From contig BCIM01000001.1 of assembly GCA_039545315.1 (NCBI GenBank), forward strand, positions 978,805 to 1,042,804: DNA of 64,000 bases. The letters are read 5' to 3'. Below the pieces are notes generated by a model. It saw nothing but the letters and a program-made list of their open reading frames with translations. It had not been told where the DNA came from and ran no database searches. Every line of letters starts with the position of its first letter. The first letter of the stretch is position 1. The stretch comes from Kondoa malvinella (Eukaryota; Basidiomycota; Agaricostilbomycetes; Agaricostilbales; Kondoaceae). Positions 10,068 through 21,878 of the stretch are shown piece after piece. The position numbers were made by a program, and so were the translations under genes.

Positions 10068-11556
10068 ATGGTCAAATCGTCTGGCAGCAAGCCAAACACT
10101 TCACATCCGAGATATGCTCAAATCAAACGAAGCACTCCAGAGCAGCATGAAGCGTCCTTACACGAGCCAATGATCTTTCATGAACCTCTACTGGACTGGT
10201 ACACTCAAAATTCTGCCTCACGATCAATTCCATGGCGCGTCCTCGATGTCAACAAGCCAAAACATCAGCACGCTTATGAAGTCTGGGTCTCCGAAATCAT
10301 GAGCCAGCAAACGCAAATCAAGACAGTCATTCCGTACTTTGAACGATGGATGGTCAAATTCCCTACGCTGAAAGATCTGGCAGAAGCGGAGGAAGAGGAT
10401 GTTCGCGCGTTATGGACAGGTTTAGGGTACTATTCAAGGGCGACGAGGCTTCTCACGGGCGCGCAAAGAGTGCAGAAGGACTACAAGGGCAAATTACCTT
10501 CTGATCCCAAGGTGCTTGAAAAGGAGATTGATGGAATAGGCGTCTAGTAAGGTCCTTCTTCTGCTTTCACGAATCTTCTAACAATCAAGCAGCACGGCAG
10601 GCGCCATTTGCAGTATAGCTTATGACCGTCAAGTGCCCGCGGTAGATGGGAATGTTCAAAGGGTCTATTCGCGCGTCTTTGCAATCCACGCACCACCAGC
10701 AGCAAAGAAAACGACCGATTTCATTCAGAAACTGGCATGCAAGCTTGTGCCCGAATCTCGACCAGGTGAATACAACCAAGCCCTTTTCGACCTAGGCGCA
10801 ACAGTCTGCACACCCAAGAACCCATCTTGTTCTTCCTGCCCAATTTCGGATCACTGCATAGCCTATGCGCAAACTATCCCTTCTACTTCCACGGCAGAAA
10901 TAGAAGACTTATGCAAACTCTGCGAACCAATACTGGATTCCGACCTAGCAGTAACTCGATACCCTATGGCTAAAATCCGCAAGAAACCTAGGGAAGAAGA
11001 AACGCCTACTTGTCTACTCGAATGGCGTTCTCCTACTGAATCGAAATACCTGCTCGTCAAAAGACCGAATGAAGGTTTATTAGCTGGCATGTTGGAATTC
11101 CCCACGCGGGATTTCGAAGCGCCAAAGAAACCGAAAGAACGCATGGAAGCAATCAAAGAATTGGTTGACGAGTGTTTGGGAGAGGTTGAAGTCCAGTATG
11201 AGCAATTACCTACTGTTCGACATCGGTTTTCGCACATCGTTAGGGATTACTATCCTGTTCATGTGTTGTTGAAGAGTGAGAAGTGTCCAAAGTTGAGGAA
11301 AGGGAAATGGTATGATGCTGAAGGTGTTAGTGGGGCGAACATCAGTACGGGGATTGCTACCATTTGGAAAGCTTTCTTGAATCCGGGCGAGAAAAAGGTC
11401 AAAAAACGGAAAGCAGAGGTCAAAGCTGTGGCCAAAGCGGAGAACGTCAAGCAGCAGACCGTCTCTACTTTCTTTGCCAAGAAGGAAGAGAACGGAGTGG
11501 TAGAGGTGGTTCGCAAGAAGAAGGTTAGGGTGATTGTATGCAGCGATGAAGATTAG
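10068..11556 (+). CDS. MUTYH: A/G-specific adenine DNA glycosylase with PIP box
   Basis: Exons 10068-10546 and 10593-11556 give 480 residues. The intron holds a textbook CTAAC branch site. The enzyme removes adenine mispaired with 8-oxoguanine. Seen in order are PWRVLD and EIMSQQTQ in the six-helix domain, the helix-hairpin-helix plus catalytic loop GIGVYTAGAI followed by PAVDGNVQR (catalytic Asp), and the iron-sulfur ligands spaced C-x6-C-x2-C-x5-C. After a linker comes the C-terminal NUDIX-like 8-oxoG recognition domain (KRPNEGLLAGMLEFP, RHRFSHI). Near the C-terminus QQTVSTFF fits the PCNA-interacting consensus Q-x2-[VILM]-x2-F-F, flanked by Lys-rich nuclear signals. The start is the only ATG upstream of the conserved region in frame. 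It ends 34 bp before the stop of the convergent hydrolase. Confidence 0.93.
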
Positions 11557-11590
11557 TGTGCTATATACATGTGTCATGCTTCCTGTACAT

Positions 11591-14500
11591 CTACCTGTTC
11601 ATGTCTACCGAATTTGCATCTTCGTCTGATTCGTCTACGTCAGCCGTACCCATCTCGTGAGCGGCAGCTCGCTTCAGCCAGTCAAAATTTTGTAGTTCTG
11701 CACATGCATCAGTCTGAGCAGTACAGGGCGATAAAAGACGTACCTATCCATAGCTTGAGTGGATGTGTGGCCGACCAACGAGTCTCGGAGCCTATGCTTG
11801 CTAGTCGCAAGGCTTCCTTCTGCAAACGAGAATGTATCAGATTCGCCTTCCAGGAAATGTAGACCCGGCGTACAGTGTCTTTTCGCGCAGCAATCGAAGA
11901 TGGCGGCGGATTCTCGCCAGGCAGATGCCAAAGACTGGTCGGTTCGGCGTCGTCATCTTCTTCCTCTGATTTGCCTTTCTCCCTTCTTGTCCGCCTCTCT
12001 CGTTCGAGATTAGCTGCAGCCTCGACTTGCTTTCGTCTATCCTTCCGTACTCTTTTAGTAGTATGAGCAAACTTTCGATCCCACTTTTTCCGACCCTGCA
12101 AATACCGCTTGACCGGTTCTTCGTGCAATAGTCCAATATTCTCCGGGTCCAACTGAAGGGCTTTGATCTCGGAAGCAGGCTCTAGATCTCTCCGACGACC
12201 TCGAACTCTGTGAGTAGCTCATTAGCAGTGTTCGAGAGAAATGCAAGAGACTGACGATATCCGTTCGCGAATCATGTGATCTTGAAAATCAGGTCTCTGT
12301 ACGCGGTATTAGCTTGCAGACATGAAGTTTGCTAAGGAGCTCACATTGTATGGCGCTGCAGCAGAGTACATCGTCTCTTTGAGTTCATCCAGCTTATTCT
12401 TGGACCACTTCTTCTGCGCTCCTGGGTAAGCGCTGCTGGCATTAGGAGAGAGCGAGTCTTCGACGGAGGTGGACCTTTTCTCGTTGGGAATCTGCAATGC
12501 TAGTTCTGGTTTGGCCTTTAGATTGGGAACATCTCCCAAAGTCGAATTGGATTCCGATATTGGTTGAGGTTCTTGTACGAGATGTTGCTTTTCCGGCAGG
12601 ACTGTCTCATTGCGATGCGATCTGAGTGATGTGGAAGATGCCGGAGTTCGTAGACCAGCGAAAGTTGCATCTCGGGCATGAGCAGAGTTGTTGGGTGACA
12701 GCAGGTCGATCTCGGGTGAGGTGACGGCTACACAGAAGGAAGCGATGGCACGGTAGCAATATCTGGCAGGAGGGATGAAGGAGAAAAGAGGGAGGTCGTG
12801 GCACATTCCGTCATCTAGTGTAACAATCAGCTTGAGCTGCGATAGTTAGCAGTTTTGCTCACATATTTGCAGATGCACATCTGTCGGAGCATAGTGCTTT
12901 GCCAGCTCGGCTCTTTTCTCATTGCCGTGCATCTTGATCAATGACTCTCGTAGCGGGTACTTTTCAGGGTTGGCAGCTCGATGCGCTGTGTAGACAATCT
13001 CATCGCGCAGCATCTCCTTGTCGCCGCACATAATGTATAGAGGGGGCAGTCCACCTAGCGATGGCTGTAGTGCTGGGCTGACTAGCGGGTGAGACAGCTG
13101 GACATTTGTCGCGTACATGTGAAGCTATGCAAAGACAGTCAGACCTCGCTCGCTCGCATCGTGCTGAGCACTCACTTGATCACGAAACTCGACCTTCTGT
13201 CCGTCTATATTAAGAAAGATCGGAGAGTCTGGTTCAGCCTTAGATCCCAAATCTGCAGGACCGGCAGCATGATTCGATGTTATATTGTCTCCCTTGTCCT
13301 GACTATCTTCCGGAAAGCGAGTCGACATGGTGCCTGCCTTCTTTTCACGATCAGCTTCTCTGGCAGCATGCGTCGCTCTGCGGTGAATGGCATCTGCAGC
13401 TCTGTCTGCCCTAGACTGCTTGAAGAAGGTGTCTACTTTTTGACGGTCTTCAGCTGGTAGAGGCGGCCAAAGAGTGGATGGCTTGTGGATGAAACCGTAG
13501 GGAGGTATCACGTCGGTGTCTACATTTGTCATGATCGAAGGAAAGGATTCGCATAGATCAGTCCATGGTGAGATGAGTGCCGCGCCGGATGGAAGAGGAA
13601 GACCCATGTCGCGCAGCATACATAGTAGCGAAAGACAAATCGCTCCTCCAGCTGAATCACCAGCAAAGACGAGGCGTGCCGGATCGACTGGCTTGTGGAG
13701 TGCTCCAGAAGGAGGTCGAATGAGGTAGAGGTATGCTGCAAGACAGTCTTGTAGAGCGCAAGGGAAAGGATATTGAGGACTGAGCCGGTAGCTGACTGCG
13801 AATGCTCGAGCACCAGCTTTGCGAGCCATTCGCCAGATGGAATATCGGTGAGTGTTCAGGCTGCCAAAGTAATATCCGCCTGAGGATGGTCAGCTGGTGA
13901 TATTGTTTGATGATTACTTCCTCACCTCCATGGACATAGAAGATGCACCTCTGCTCATCTAGGGACTGCTCATATTGATCTTCTCCATGAAGATTTGCAG
14001 CTTCTTTTGTTGCTGATTCGGAAGCGAAACTAGTCTTTGATTTCTCCTTGAGCTTCTCCTTCAAATCATTGCCATTCCAATCTCGCTTCATCGAAATCCA
14101 TTCGCCTTCAATACAACCATCAGCCCTTGCTCGTTTCCTCCACCACGTTCGACCTCCGATCAATGTGTCCATGGTCTCTGCTCCGATATGCTCAAGAAGG
14201 ATTTCGGCAGCTTGATCAGCCATCTCGGGAGGGATCTTGACTGTGACTACAGTAATCCAAGAGGGAGAAGGTATAAAAATGTTGCAGAAAGCTTGCAGGT
14301 CTTCGACGCTTCCTTCGCTGGATTGCCGCAAGAATGTCTTGACGATGTGAAAGGCAGTATCAAAGGTCATGTCCTTTGAGCGAGCGACGGACTGTTCCTT
14401 GATGCTCTTGTTGTCGACGAAATGCAAAAGCAGCGTCTTGCTAAAGACCCATCCGGTATGTGCAGCCAGGCTGATGAGATTGAGACCGCCCATATTGCTG

Positions 14501-14639
14501 TTCAGAAACGGGAGTAGCTTGTGCCAAAAGCTGTCGTGCAAAAGTGGGCCAGATTGTCTATTGCTCGTCGGACTAAGCTACAGCGAGCTCTCTACGAATT
14601 CCCTTGATGTATAATTTCAGGAGAGACAGTCAGGTGCAT
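11591..14639 (-). CDS. HSL-family alpha/beta hydrolase with long polar C-terminal extension
   Basis: The catalytic part holds the HGGG oxyanion motif (YVHGGGYYFG), the nucleophile elbow FAGDSAGGAI, a CGDKEMLRDE segment with the catalytic Asp, and YDGMCHDL with the catalytic His, the last recovered by splicing out an intron near 12800-12860. This is the hormone-sensitive-lipase / alpha-beta hydrolase-3 family, which includes fungal steryl-acetate and lipid esterases. Beyond the His, the frame continues through a Ser/Pro-rich segment and a highly charged Lys/Arg/Glu region to a stop at 11591, via an intron near 11700-11740, adding roughly 380 residues not needed for catalysis. The first conserved exon lacks an ATG. 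I propose a short leader exon starting at 14639 (MHLTVSPEI) joined by an unusually short intron; the start is therefore uncertain. N-terminal helices may give membrane association. Confidence 0.8.
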
Positions 14640-15120
14640 GATCCTGTCCAATGAGAGACCGAGCAGCGAATGTGCAGACTCCGAGAGCTAGCTGCAGTCA
14701 GGGCGGCCGAAAGTCGTCTAACTCCTTCAAAAGGCTCAAAGCAGCAGCGCAGTCAGGGTATCAACCAGAATCGCTAATTGGTATGCTAGGGAGCAGCTCA
14801 GGCAGTCAGCAGGGTATATTCGAGTCGTCGCCGGAAACAACAAAGCCTAATGTAGTTCAGAAGATTACTGTAAAGCGATCGGTTCTAGAGTTGCAGGCAG
14901 CGGCCGGACCACTCGAGTGTCCAATAGCTTCCTGTCCTGTCACGGATCGTCGCTACAGTACTACTGCCGAAGCAAGCGAAATGCGACCTCGTGGCAAGGT
15001 CCAAGCGTTTCCCCGCGTCCTCTCTCTCTTTCAGCCTCTTATCTCTCTTGTTCCGCTACCAGCTTGCAACTGCAGTGTTAGCTCGGCACAACCTCTTGAT
15101 CACACATATACTACAACACG
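14640..15120. promoter_or_regulatory. Divergent intergenic region, hydrolase / fungalysin
   Basis: 481 bp between two divergently transcribed genes. A pyrimidine-rich tract (CTCTCTCTTT-type) lies just upstream of the fungalysin ATG. A 162-codon frame starting at 14651 crosses into the fungalysin start and has no recognisable composition. No operator was identified. Confidence 0.5.
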
Positions 15121-18100
15121 ATGGCATACGGTCTTTTGACGATGCTACGCCTGCTGGCCGCGATAGGAGCCGCGCAAGCCATGCTGTTGCCTCAAGCACA
15201 GACTACAAGCCCAACAGGACGACACAGCATCAGCCATGGCCCAATATTGGAACACGCATCTTATCATGTTGCGGCAATCGATCAGAGTGCATCGCCCGAA
15301 CTTATCGCTTTCAACGCGGACACTGCCTCTTTGAGCTCCCTCGTCTCGCTATATGCTGTTGATCAGCCTGAAGAGCGTGGTGCTTCTATCGCCGATGCCT
15401 TTGTTGGGTCACTTCACGGAGACAAGACTTTCCGCGTTCAGTCGTCTTATCATTCCGAGGCTTCAAACATGTATGTATCCCCATATTTCACATGCCTCGA
15501 CTGACAATACACTGCAGCTTCCATTCGCACTATGTCCAACAGATTAACGGCAAAGACATTGTCAACGCTCTAGTCAATGTCAATGTAGACCTCAGCACCG
15601 GCCAGATCTTGTCATATGGCAACTCTGCTTGGTCAGGCCACAAATCCTGCACTGAGCCTGCCAACAATGGTCAAATGGTATTCTCCACTCAAGAAGAATG
15701 CACCACGACCCTCTCCGTTCCTATCCCGGAGCAAATCCTCGACCCTCGTCTAGCGCTCGTCTCTTTCATCTCGCTTGGCAATCCTGAGTCCTTCAGCCCA
15801 GAAATAGACGACATTACAGTTTCTACCGCGCCTACCAATTCCGTCATTCTAGACAATGTTCCTGGCGCCCTTGAACCAGTACCTGCTAAATTAGCTTACG
15901 TCCAATCTGAAGCCGGTTTGGATTTAGTCTGGTCATTTGAATACAAGTCGGAAAACAATTGGTATGAAGCTCATGTTCGCGCGGTAGATGAACCAGAGAG
16001 TCTCTTGGTTGTGGATTGGCAGAAGGATTATGCTGGATCTTTGCGTGAACCTCGATTGGGCAAGAGTGAGCGGTTTTGGGATGATGAGGATGTTTTGGCG
16101 ATTCAGGAAGAGATCAAGGAGGAAGAAAAGAAAGATGCCATTTATCGCGTGTTTGCTTTTGGCGTCAACGATCCTTTTGAAGGTCATAGAGCGGTCGCTG
16201 TCAACCCTGCTGATGCGGACGCCTCGCCTTTGGGATGGCACCAGATCCCGAGAGAGCACCGGAAAGGTGGTCGGTCTGTTGGCGACCTACCTCATCAATG
16301 GGAATACAAAGATGGCTGGTGTAAGTCTCCTTTTCCTGATTGGCGAGTATGAAAGCTGATTGTATGTCCAGCTGATGTACTGAAACGCGGAGTCGGCATG
16401 AACTTTACCGACACTCGTGGAAACAACGCCTTTGTACAAGCCAATCCAACCGGTGGTAACGAATTCGAGCTCAATTACAGACCTTCGTGCGTCCTCTATG
16501 CCTTTGCTAATTCTTGAGCTGAGTGGCAAATGATGATACAGCGCTCCTGGTCTGAATTTCACTTTCCCTCTTCATTGGGGTTGTCAAGGCAAAGAATGTG
16601 AAGGCAAAGACATTAAGCCTTCCTCGTACATCAACGTCTCTGCTACTGAGCTCTGTTCGTATTCATCTCACTTCTCAATTGTCAGCTGACTATTGGGCAG
16701 TCTTCACCTGCAACAAGATGCACGACTTGACTTACAAGTATGGCTTCGATGAAGCAGCGGGCAATTTCCAAGAACGCAACATCCACAAAGGTCATAAAGG
16801 TCTAGGGAATGATGCGGTCATTGCGAATGCTCAGGATGGGTGAGTCTTCTTCTCTCTGATGTCGACCTTAAACTGATGATTGATAGATCTGGCTTCAACA
16901 ATGCTAACTTTGCGACTCCTCCTGATGGACAAAGACCTCGTATGAGGATGTATGGTCAGTCTATCTTGCTTACCAACCTCGTGATCTAGCTGAAAATCCG
17001 GTAGTCTGGAACGGCGCACTGCCATGGAGAGATGGTTCTCTGGAAGAAGGCATTGTCGTGCACGAATACACTCATGGTGTCTCAACTCGTCTTACTGGTG
17101 GACCTGCTAATTCTGGTTGCTTACCTTGGGTATGTTGTATTGTGCTTTGTGAGACATTCGCTGATGAAGTTGCAAATAGGGTGAAAGCGGCGGGATGGGT
17201 CAGCACTCGATTTTTCTTTCGATGAACATGTCTGATGATTAACAAAAATTACCGCAGGCGAAGGCTGGGGCGATTGGATCGCTACTCTCGTATGTTTTTG
17301 TCGCTAGTTCTGGGTATCGGTCTGATTGCTTGTAGATCCGCATGCACAAGAAGAAGCCTAAAGACTGGTCAATGGGAGAGTGGGCGTCTGGCCGTGCTGG
17401 AGGGTCAGTCTCCCATTCGCCTGAACATTCAAGTGCTGATGGTGGATGTAGTATCCGCAAATACCCATACTCGCTTAACCACACGGTCAACCCGTTCACA
17501 TATAAGAATCTTGACAGTAAGGATACCTTTACTCACACTCGCTCCTCAGCTGATCCGTTCTACAGAGCTGTGGGAAGTTCATGCGTAAGCAACTTTCGTA
17601 TAGGAAGAAAGATGATGAGCTGACTCGCTTGTAGCATCGGAGAAGTGTGGAGCGAGTTCCTCTTCGTCATGGTTGAAGGTCTAGTCAAGAAGCATGGCTT
17701 TGATCATTCGCTCTTCCCTCCCAGCCCAGGTGAAGAGCATCATCATGAGTTCTTCAACACCTCGGTGACCACTGGCAAGCAATACCCTGCTAGGTTCGTC
17801 GGATCTGTTCTGTTCCGCTTTAATCATGTACTAACGTGCGCTGCAGAGGCAACACCCTTGCTATGCAACTAGTCCTTGACGGAATGAAGCTACAGCCCTG
17901 CCGTCCTTCTTTCTTGGACGCACGAGATGCCATCATTGCTGTATGCTTCTTGCACACTTTCGTTACAGTGCTGACCTTCTTTTCAGGCCGATCATGCATT
18001 GACCGGAGGCGACAACTACTGTACGCTATACGAAGCATGGGCCGATCGCGGTATGGGTCCAGATGCCAAGCTCAGAGGAGCTTTGCCTTGGGGGTAAGTC

Positions 18101-18207
18101 CAACGTGCTGTCCTTCATCGTCAGTCTGACACACCTTGTGCTACAGCGGTGGATTCCGTACTGAGGACTTTGACCTGCCAAGGAAGTGCCGCAAGTCTCA
18201 TGCATAG
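15121..18207 (+). CDS. Fungalysin, secreted M36 metalloprotease
   Basis: More than ten introns; the first exon is 15121-15470 and the second 15518-16320. The protein opens with a signal peptide ([20 protein letters not shown]), followed by a long FTP-type propeptide and then the catalytic domain with [10 protein letters not shown] and the zinc motif HEYTH at 17061-17075 within [14 protein letters not shown]. Downstream are GESGGMGEGWGDW (third zinc ligand Glu) and a short C-terminal RTEDFDLP motif characteristic of the family. Fungalysins digest extracellular proteins such as elastin, keratin or plant chitinases. The prodomain, signal peptide and zinc site are all intact, so it should be active. 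The C-terminus ends in a small basic tail. It converges on the small coiled-coil gene, with stops 176 bp apart. Confidence 0.9.
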
Positions 18208-18383
18208 GCTTCTCATTCATCTGTATCATCTCGTCATGTTGTTGTGTATGTTCATCAAACCATTGTAACACATTCAGTGCATTTCAATATTCTTGTCATC
18301 AATATAGAAGTGCCAAATACGTGATTATAATAGTGCTCTGCCTAGAAGTGATATCGCTATATACAGTGAGACCAATCCCCAAA

Positions 18384-19119
18384 CTACATGCGCAGCTTGT
18401 TGGCATCCTTTGTGAGGGCGTCAGCTTGTTGCATGTGAAGCTTGGCGTCTTTGCGGAAGCGCTCGACCACCTCTCTGGCTTTCTTCGCTTGATGCTGTTA
18501 AAGCACATTAAAATATATCTGCAACATTGGGAGATGGATCTTACTCTGGCGGTGACGAGCGCAGCGTCCAAATCTTTGCGCTGCAGCTCCAACACGCGCT
18601 GTTGCTCTTTGACTTCAGCCTGTCTCAGCTCAATGTCTTGTTCGGATTTGCGCTTTCGTCCCAGATCAGCCCGAGAGCGAAGTGCATAATGGAAACAAAC
18701 CGCGATTTCTAGGTGAGAAGCCGCCTCTTCCATGGTAGTAGCGCTTCCAATGGCGGCCAAACCACCAGCCACAGAAGGAGACAGGATTGGGTCTATACAA
18801 CAATGTAAGCCAATAGTGCCTAGCTTTACAGCCACAGCGCACGAGAAGGAGAGCGAGGAGAGTCTGCGACATAGGAAGAGTTTCTTCGCCAAAGAGAACC
18901 GCTCTTCTTTGGCTTGCTGTCATGGTGATGCTTGTGATGATGCTTGTGCAGCTTGGCCTGTTCATCAAGTCTGCGCTGCTCTTCAAGAGCTTTCAAATCT
19001 TGTCTGGGCCCGAAGCACTGATCAGAAAAGGTCATTGCGAGCAACGATAGAGCTGACCTTTCAGACTCGATACGCTTTTGTTCTGCCTTTTCAGCTTCTG
19101 ATTTTCCGAATAGACCCAT
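18384..19119 (-). CDS. Small His-rich coiled-coil protein, unknown
   Basis: Four exons give roughly 165 residues. The protein begins MGLFGKSEAEKAEQKR and continues as a charged helix, then a histidine/lysine block (HKHHHKHHHDSKPKK), a Ser-rich stretch, a short Gly/Ala-rich apolar segment (PSVAGGLAAIG), and a second helical region rich in Arg, Glu and Gln ending KDANKLRM. An exact 50-nt intron with donor GTGCGC joins PRSPSH to PILSPS, and a further one precedes the last exon. The N-terminal MGLF suggests possible N-myristoylation, though the following residues are only a partial fit. The His cluster could bind metal. I do not recognise the family. Confidence 0.6.
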
Positions 19120-19540
19120 TTTATTGGTAGAGCTGTGATAGATGGGAGAAAGAGAAGCAGAGAGGAAAAAGAATGCGAAATAGGCCCAGAGCGTAGTGAC
19201 GTCTTCAAGGTTCGAAGAACAATGAACAGAAGCTTCTGTCCTCGGTCTGACGCGGGCTTGAGGGAGAGAGAGCACAGAGTACAGTAACACAGGGGTGCAA
19301 CCAAGGACTAGGTACATCGTGACCAGACTGGTATCTGGCGCGAGCAGATAGGGCGTGTTGCGTATCAGAACATGAAGCCGTCTCGACTGGACACGATTGA
19401 GGGCATGGATCAGTCAACCGAGACGGAGATCATCACTGCCAAAAGTACCCAGCTTTGGGCCTTCTGATGCGGAATGTAAACATGCGCGCGAGTATTGGAT
19501 GTGCCAATACTGCGAGACTGGCTTGCTTCGCACGATCAAG
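19120..19540. promoter_or_regulatory. Divergent intergenic region, coiled-coil gene / prefoldin 5
   Basis: 421 bp separating two divergent starts. It is the shared promoter region. No repeat, RNA gene or coherent frame was seen. Confidence 0.5.
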
Positions 19541-20232
19541 ATGTCTGAAGTGCCGATAGACCAGCTCTCAGTAGAGCAATTGAGTCAGGTGAGGAGCAGA
19601 CAACAGCTGCGCGAACCATGGCAAGACAGCTGACTATGCAATGTCTTGACAGGTTCGAAAACAGCTGGATGAAGTAAGGCAGAAGTACACAAGCGAGCAG
19701 CAGTACAGAGGCTGACAAGCAAAAACATAGGAACTGGAACTTCTCACAAACAGTTTCGCTGCTCTGAAGCAAGCGGAAGCCAAGTTCAAGGCAGGCATGA
19801 ATTGCTTGAACACCCTCACACCGGCCAGCGAAAGTCAGTGTCTGTTGACGAACGCCCTGGCCAGTGTCTCACGATGCTCTGTATTTAGACAAGCAGATCC
19901 TGGTACCGCTTACGAGCTCGCTCTACGTGCCCGGAACTCTGAAAGATGTGACGAATGTCATGGTAGACGTAGGCACTGGTTACTTTGTCGAAAAGGTCTG
20001 CCTACCTTTGACATAACAAGGTATCTGCCCATGTCTGATTCGCTTTGAGCAGACTACAAAAGAAGCAAAGCAATTCTACAATACTAAAATCCTCGGACTG
20101 AGGAAGAACCTTGATGAACTACAAGAAGCTATTGAAGCCAAACAAGGCAACAGACAACAACTCACTCAAATTATGCAAATGAAGTTGACGGAAGAAGCTA
20201 GAGCTGGGGCGAAAAAGCAGAGTGCAGAATAA
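19541..20232 (+). CDS. GIM5: Prefoldin subunit 5
   Basis: Five exons (19541-19588, 19653-19673, 19731-19833, 19889-19995, 20053-20232) encode 152 residues, the usual length. The second exon is only 21 nt. The protein has the alpha-prefoldin layout: an N-terminal helix, the conserved beta-hairpin region ([13 protein letters not shown], then [13 protein letters not shown]), and a C-terminal helix ([24 protein letters not shown]). Prefoldin is a cytosolic hexameric jellyfish-shaped chaperone that hands nascent actin and tubulin to the CCT chaperonin. The [11 protein letters not shown] block is close to invariant in subunit 5, so I am confident of the subunit. The start is the first ATG in frame after upstream stops. 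Confidence 0.93.
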
Positions 20233-20606
20233 AGCTTAGGTGCAGGGAGTGCTGCAGTTGGTATACCGTGCATGCAATATCACAGGAGGAAATTGTAAAT
20301 GTAAGTCGTATTCTACCCGTCCCTAGTACCCTCGCTGATTAGCTTGATAGATTGCGCGATCTTAACTTGACTTGACCGAATCCTGCTCTTCGCCTCTGTT
20401 ATACTGAGAGGGCTAGCGTTACGATCAAGCTGCGTGTGGGTCGAGAGGCAAAGTGCGATGTACACAGCTTTGGCAGATTATGACAGCGCTTGCCTTACAA
20501 CAACGATTTCCAGTATACCTTCTTCCGACGATACCAGGCCCTTTGCAATAGCGATACCTCCTGTGACTGTATACCTGGCGTTGCTCAAGGTATATCCTTT
20601 CTTTGT
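20233..20606. other. Intergenic, tandem CTTGAC motif only
   Basis: 374 bp between two same-strand genes. It contains ACTTGACTTGACCG at about 20367-20380, reminiscent of the half-sites in the inverted repeat near 27.2 kb but not a copy of it. Nothing else is seen. Confidence 0.5.
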
Positions 20607-21878
20607 ATGCCTCTACTAGCTGCAGGCTCCAACGCTACCGGTCAACTTGGTTTAGGCAGCACAGAGGACGCCCACGAATGGCTCAACACCGGTACAGATA
20701 TACCCATCGAACAAATAGCTACAGGAGCTGGTCATACTCTTGTTCTAGCGAAAGAGGGCTATGTCTGTGTTACGGGCGATCGCAGCAAGAAACAACTTCG
20801 CAGCAGTCAATTAAGCGACACGACTCTGGAAGGTATCCCTCCGTTACCTGAGCAGTACGCTGAGTATACATGCGTCGGTGTCGCGGCTTGCTGGGAAACC
20901 TCTTTGTTCCATCTACGCTCCCCTAAAGACAATTCTAAATCGGATGTTGTTCTCTCATGCGGGCAAAACGGCTTTGGAGAACTGGGCGCCGTGCATGATC
21001 GGGCACAGGATCACTTGCAAGAAGTGAACTTACCACGGCAATCTACCGCAAAACCTCTTCGGATCAAACAGATGGTTGCAGGGATGCGTCATGCGTTAGC
21101 TGTCATTGATGGCGGCGACAATGGCGACCAGCTGATAGGCTGGGGGGCTTCGAGCAAAGGCCAAATCGGCACACCTCGAACAGGTAATGTCATTTGTATG
21201 CAAGATCTATGTGGGATTCTGACCGAGATCACAGGTTCCTCTCCAGTAAGACAGTCTGCACCTACATACATCGCTTTGGATGATCGTCACGATACACCTT
21301 CTACCCAGATCACTTCAGTAGCTGTCGGCAAAGATCACTCAGTCTTGCTCCTAAGTGCGGCGGACAAACAATTCCTCTATACAATGGGCAGCAACAAGCA
21401 CGGTCAATTATGTACCGCTGCACCACACGTCAATTCAGCAGGCTGGGTAATCATCGCCGTTCCGCATTTGTTGGACAGCCTGAACTTGGATCCCAACTTT
21501 CGTGCTGTGTCAGTACATTGTACCTGGAACGGCACGTATATCTTCTTAAAGAGCGAGACGACATCAAAGATCATCAGTTACGGCGCAAACGGTTTTGGGC
21601 AGCTCGGTCACGATTCGTCTACTGCTGTGGTCGACCTTGCGAACGTCGAATCTATAGTATGTGGAAGCGAGCACGTTCTAGCTGTCGTCAGGAATGCGAA
21701 CAAGGATTGCGATGTATGGGGCTGGGGTTGGAACGAGCATGGTAATTTGGGTCATGCCAAATGGTCTCAGTTCGACAGGCCAGCGAAGCTTTGGTCTAGT
21801 CAGAGGGAAGAAGAGGTGCAGGTATTTGCTGGGAATGGGACGAGTTGGATTGTCGTGTCGGATAAGGCTGCGGGATGA
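20607..21878 (+). CDS. RCC1-repeat protein, Ats1-like
   Basis: A single exon of 423 residues from ATG 20607. The start was chosen because MPLLAAGSNATGQLGLG places the first blade at the N-terminus, as in Ats1-type proteins; no ATG exists upstream in that frame. RCC1 signatures recur along the length: GSNATGQLGLG, GQNGFGELG, GWGASSKGQIG, GSNKHGQLC, GANGFGQLG and a final WGWNEHGNLG, consistent with a seven-bladed propeller. There is no nuclear-localisation tail or extra domain, so it is unlikely to be the Ran exchange factor itself. Yeast Ats1 is implicated in microtubule/cell-cycle coordination and in tRNA wobble-uridine (Elongator/diphthamide) pathways. The exact orthologue is uncertain. Confidence 0.82.
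   Translation: MPLLAAGSNATGQLGLGSTEDAHEWLNTGTDIPIEQIATGAGHTLVLAKEGYVCVTGDRSKKQLRSSQLSDTTLEGIPPLPEQYAEYTCVGVAACWETSLFHLRSPKDNSKSDVVLSCGQNGFGELGAVHDRAQDHLQEVNLPRQSTAKPLRIKQMVAGMRHALAVIDGGDNGDQLIGWGASSKGQIGTPRTGNVICMQDLCGILTEITGSSPVRQSAPTYIALDDRHDTPSTQITSVAVGKDHSVLLLSAADKQFLYTMGSNKHGQLCTAAPHVNSAGWVIIAVPHLLDSLNLDPNFRAVSVHCTWNGTYIFLKSETTSKIISYGANGFGQLGHDSSTAVVDLANVESIVCGSEHVLAVVRNANKDCDVWGWGWNEHGNLGHAKWSQFDRPAKLWSSQREEEVQVFAGNGTSWIVVSDKAAG

Noticed and set aside
14651..15139. 162-codon plus-strand frame with an ATG before the fungalysin gene
   Set aside because: It overlaps the fungalysin start, has no recognisable composition, and a frame of this length is expected once or twice by chance in six frames of 64 kb.
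20360..20385. Third copy of the CTTGAC-rich inverted repeat
   Set aside because: Only two half-sites are shared; the GGGCAAA and AGCTGGACCGC blocks of the repeat are absent.
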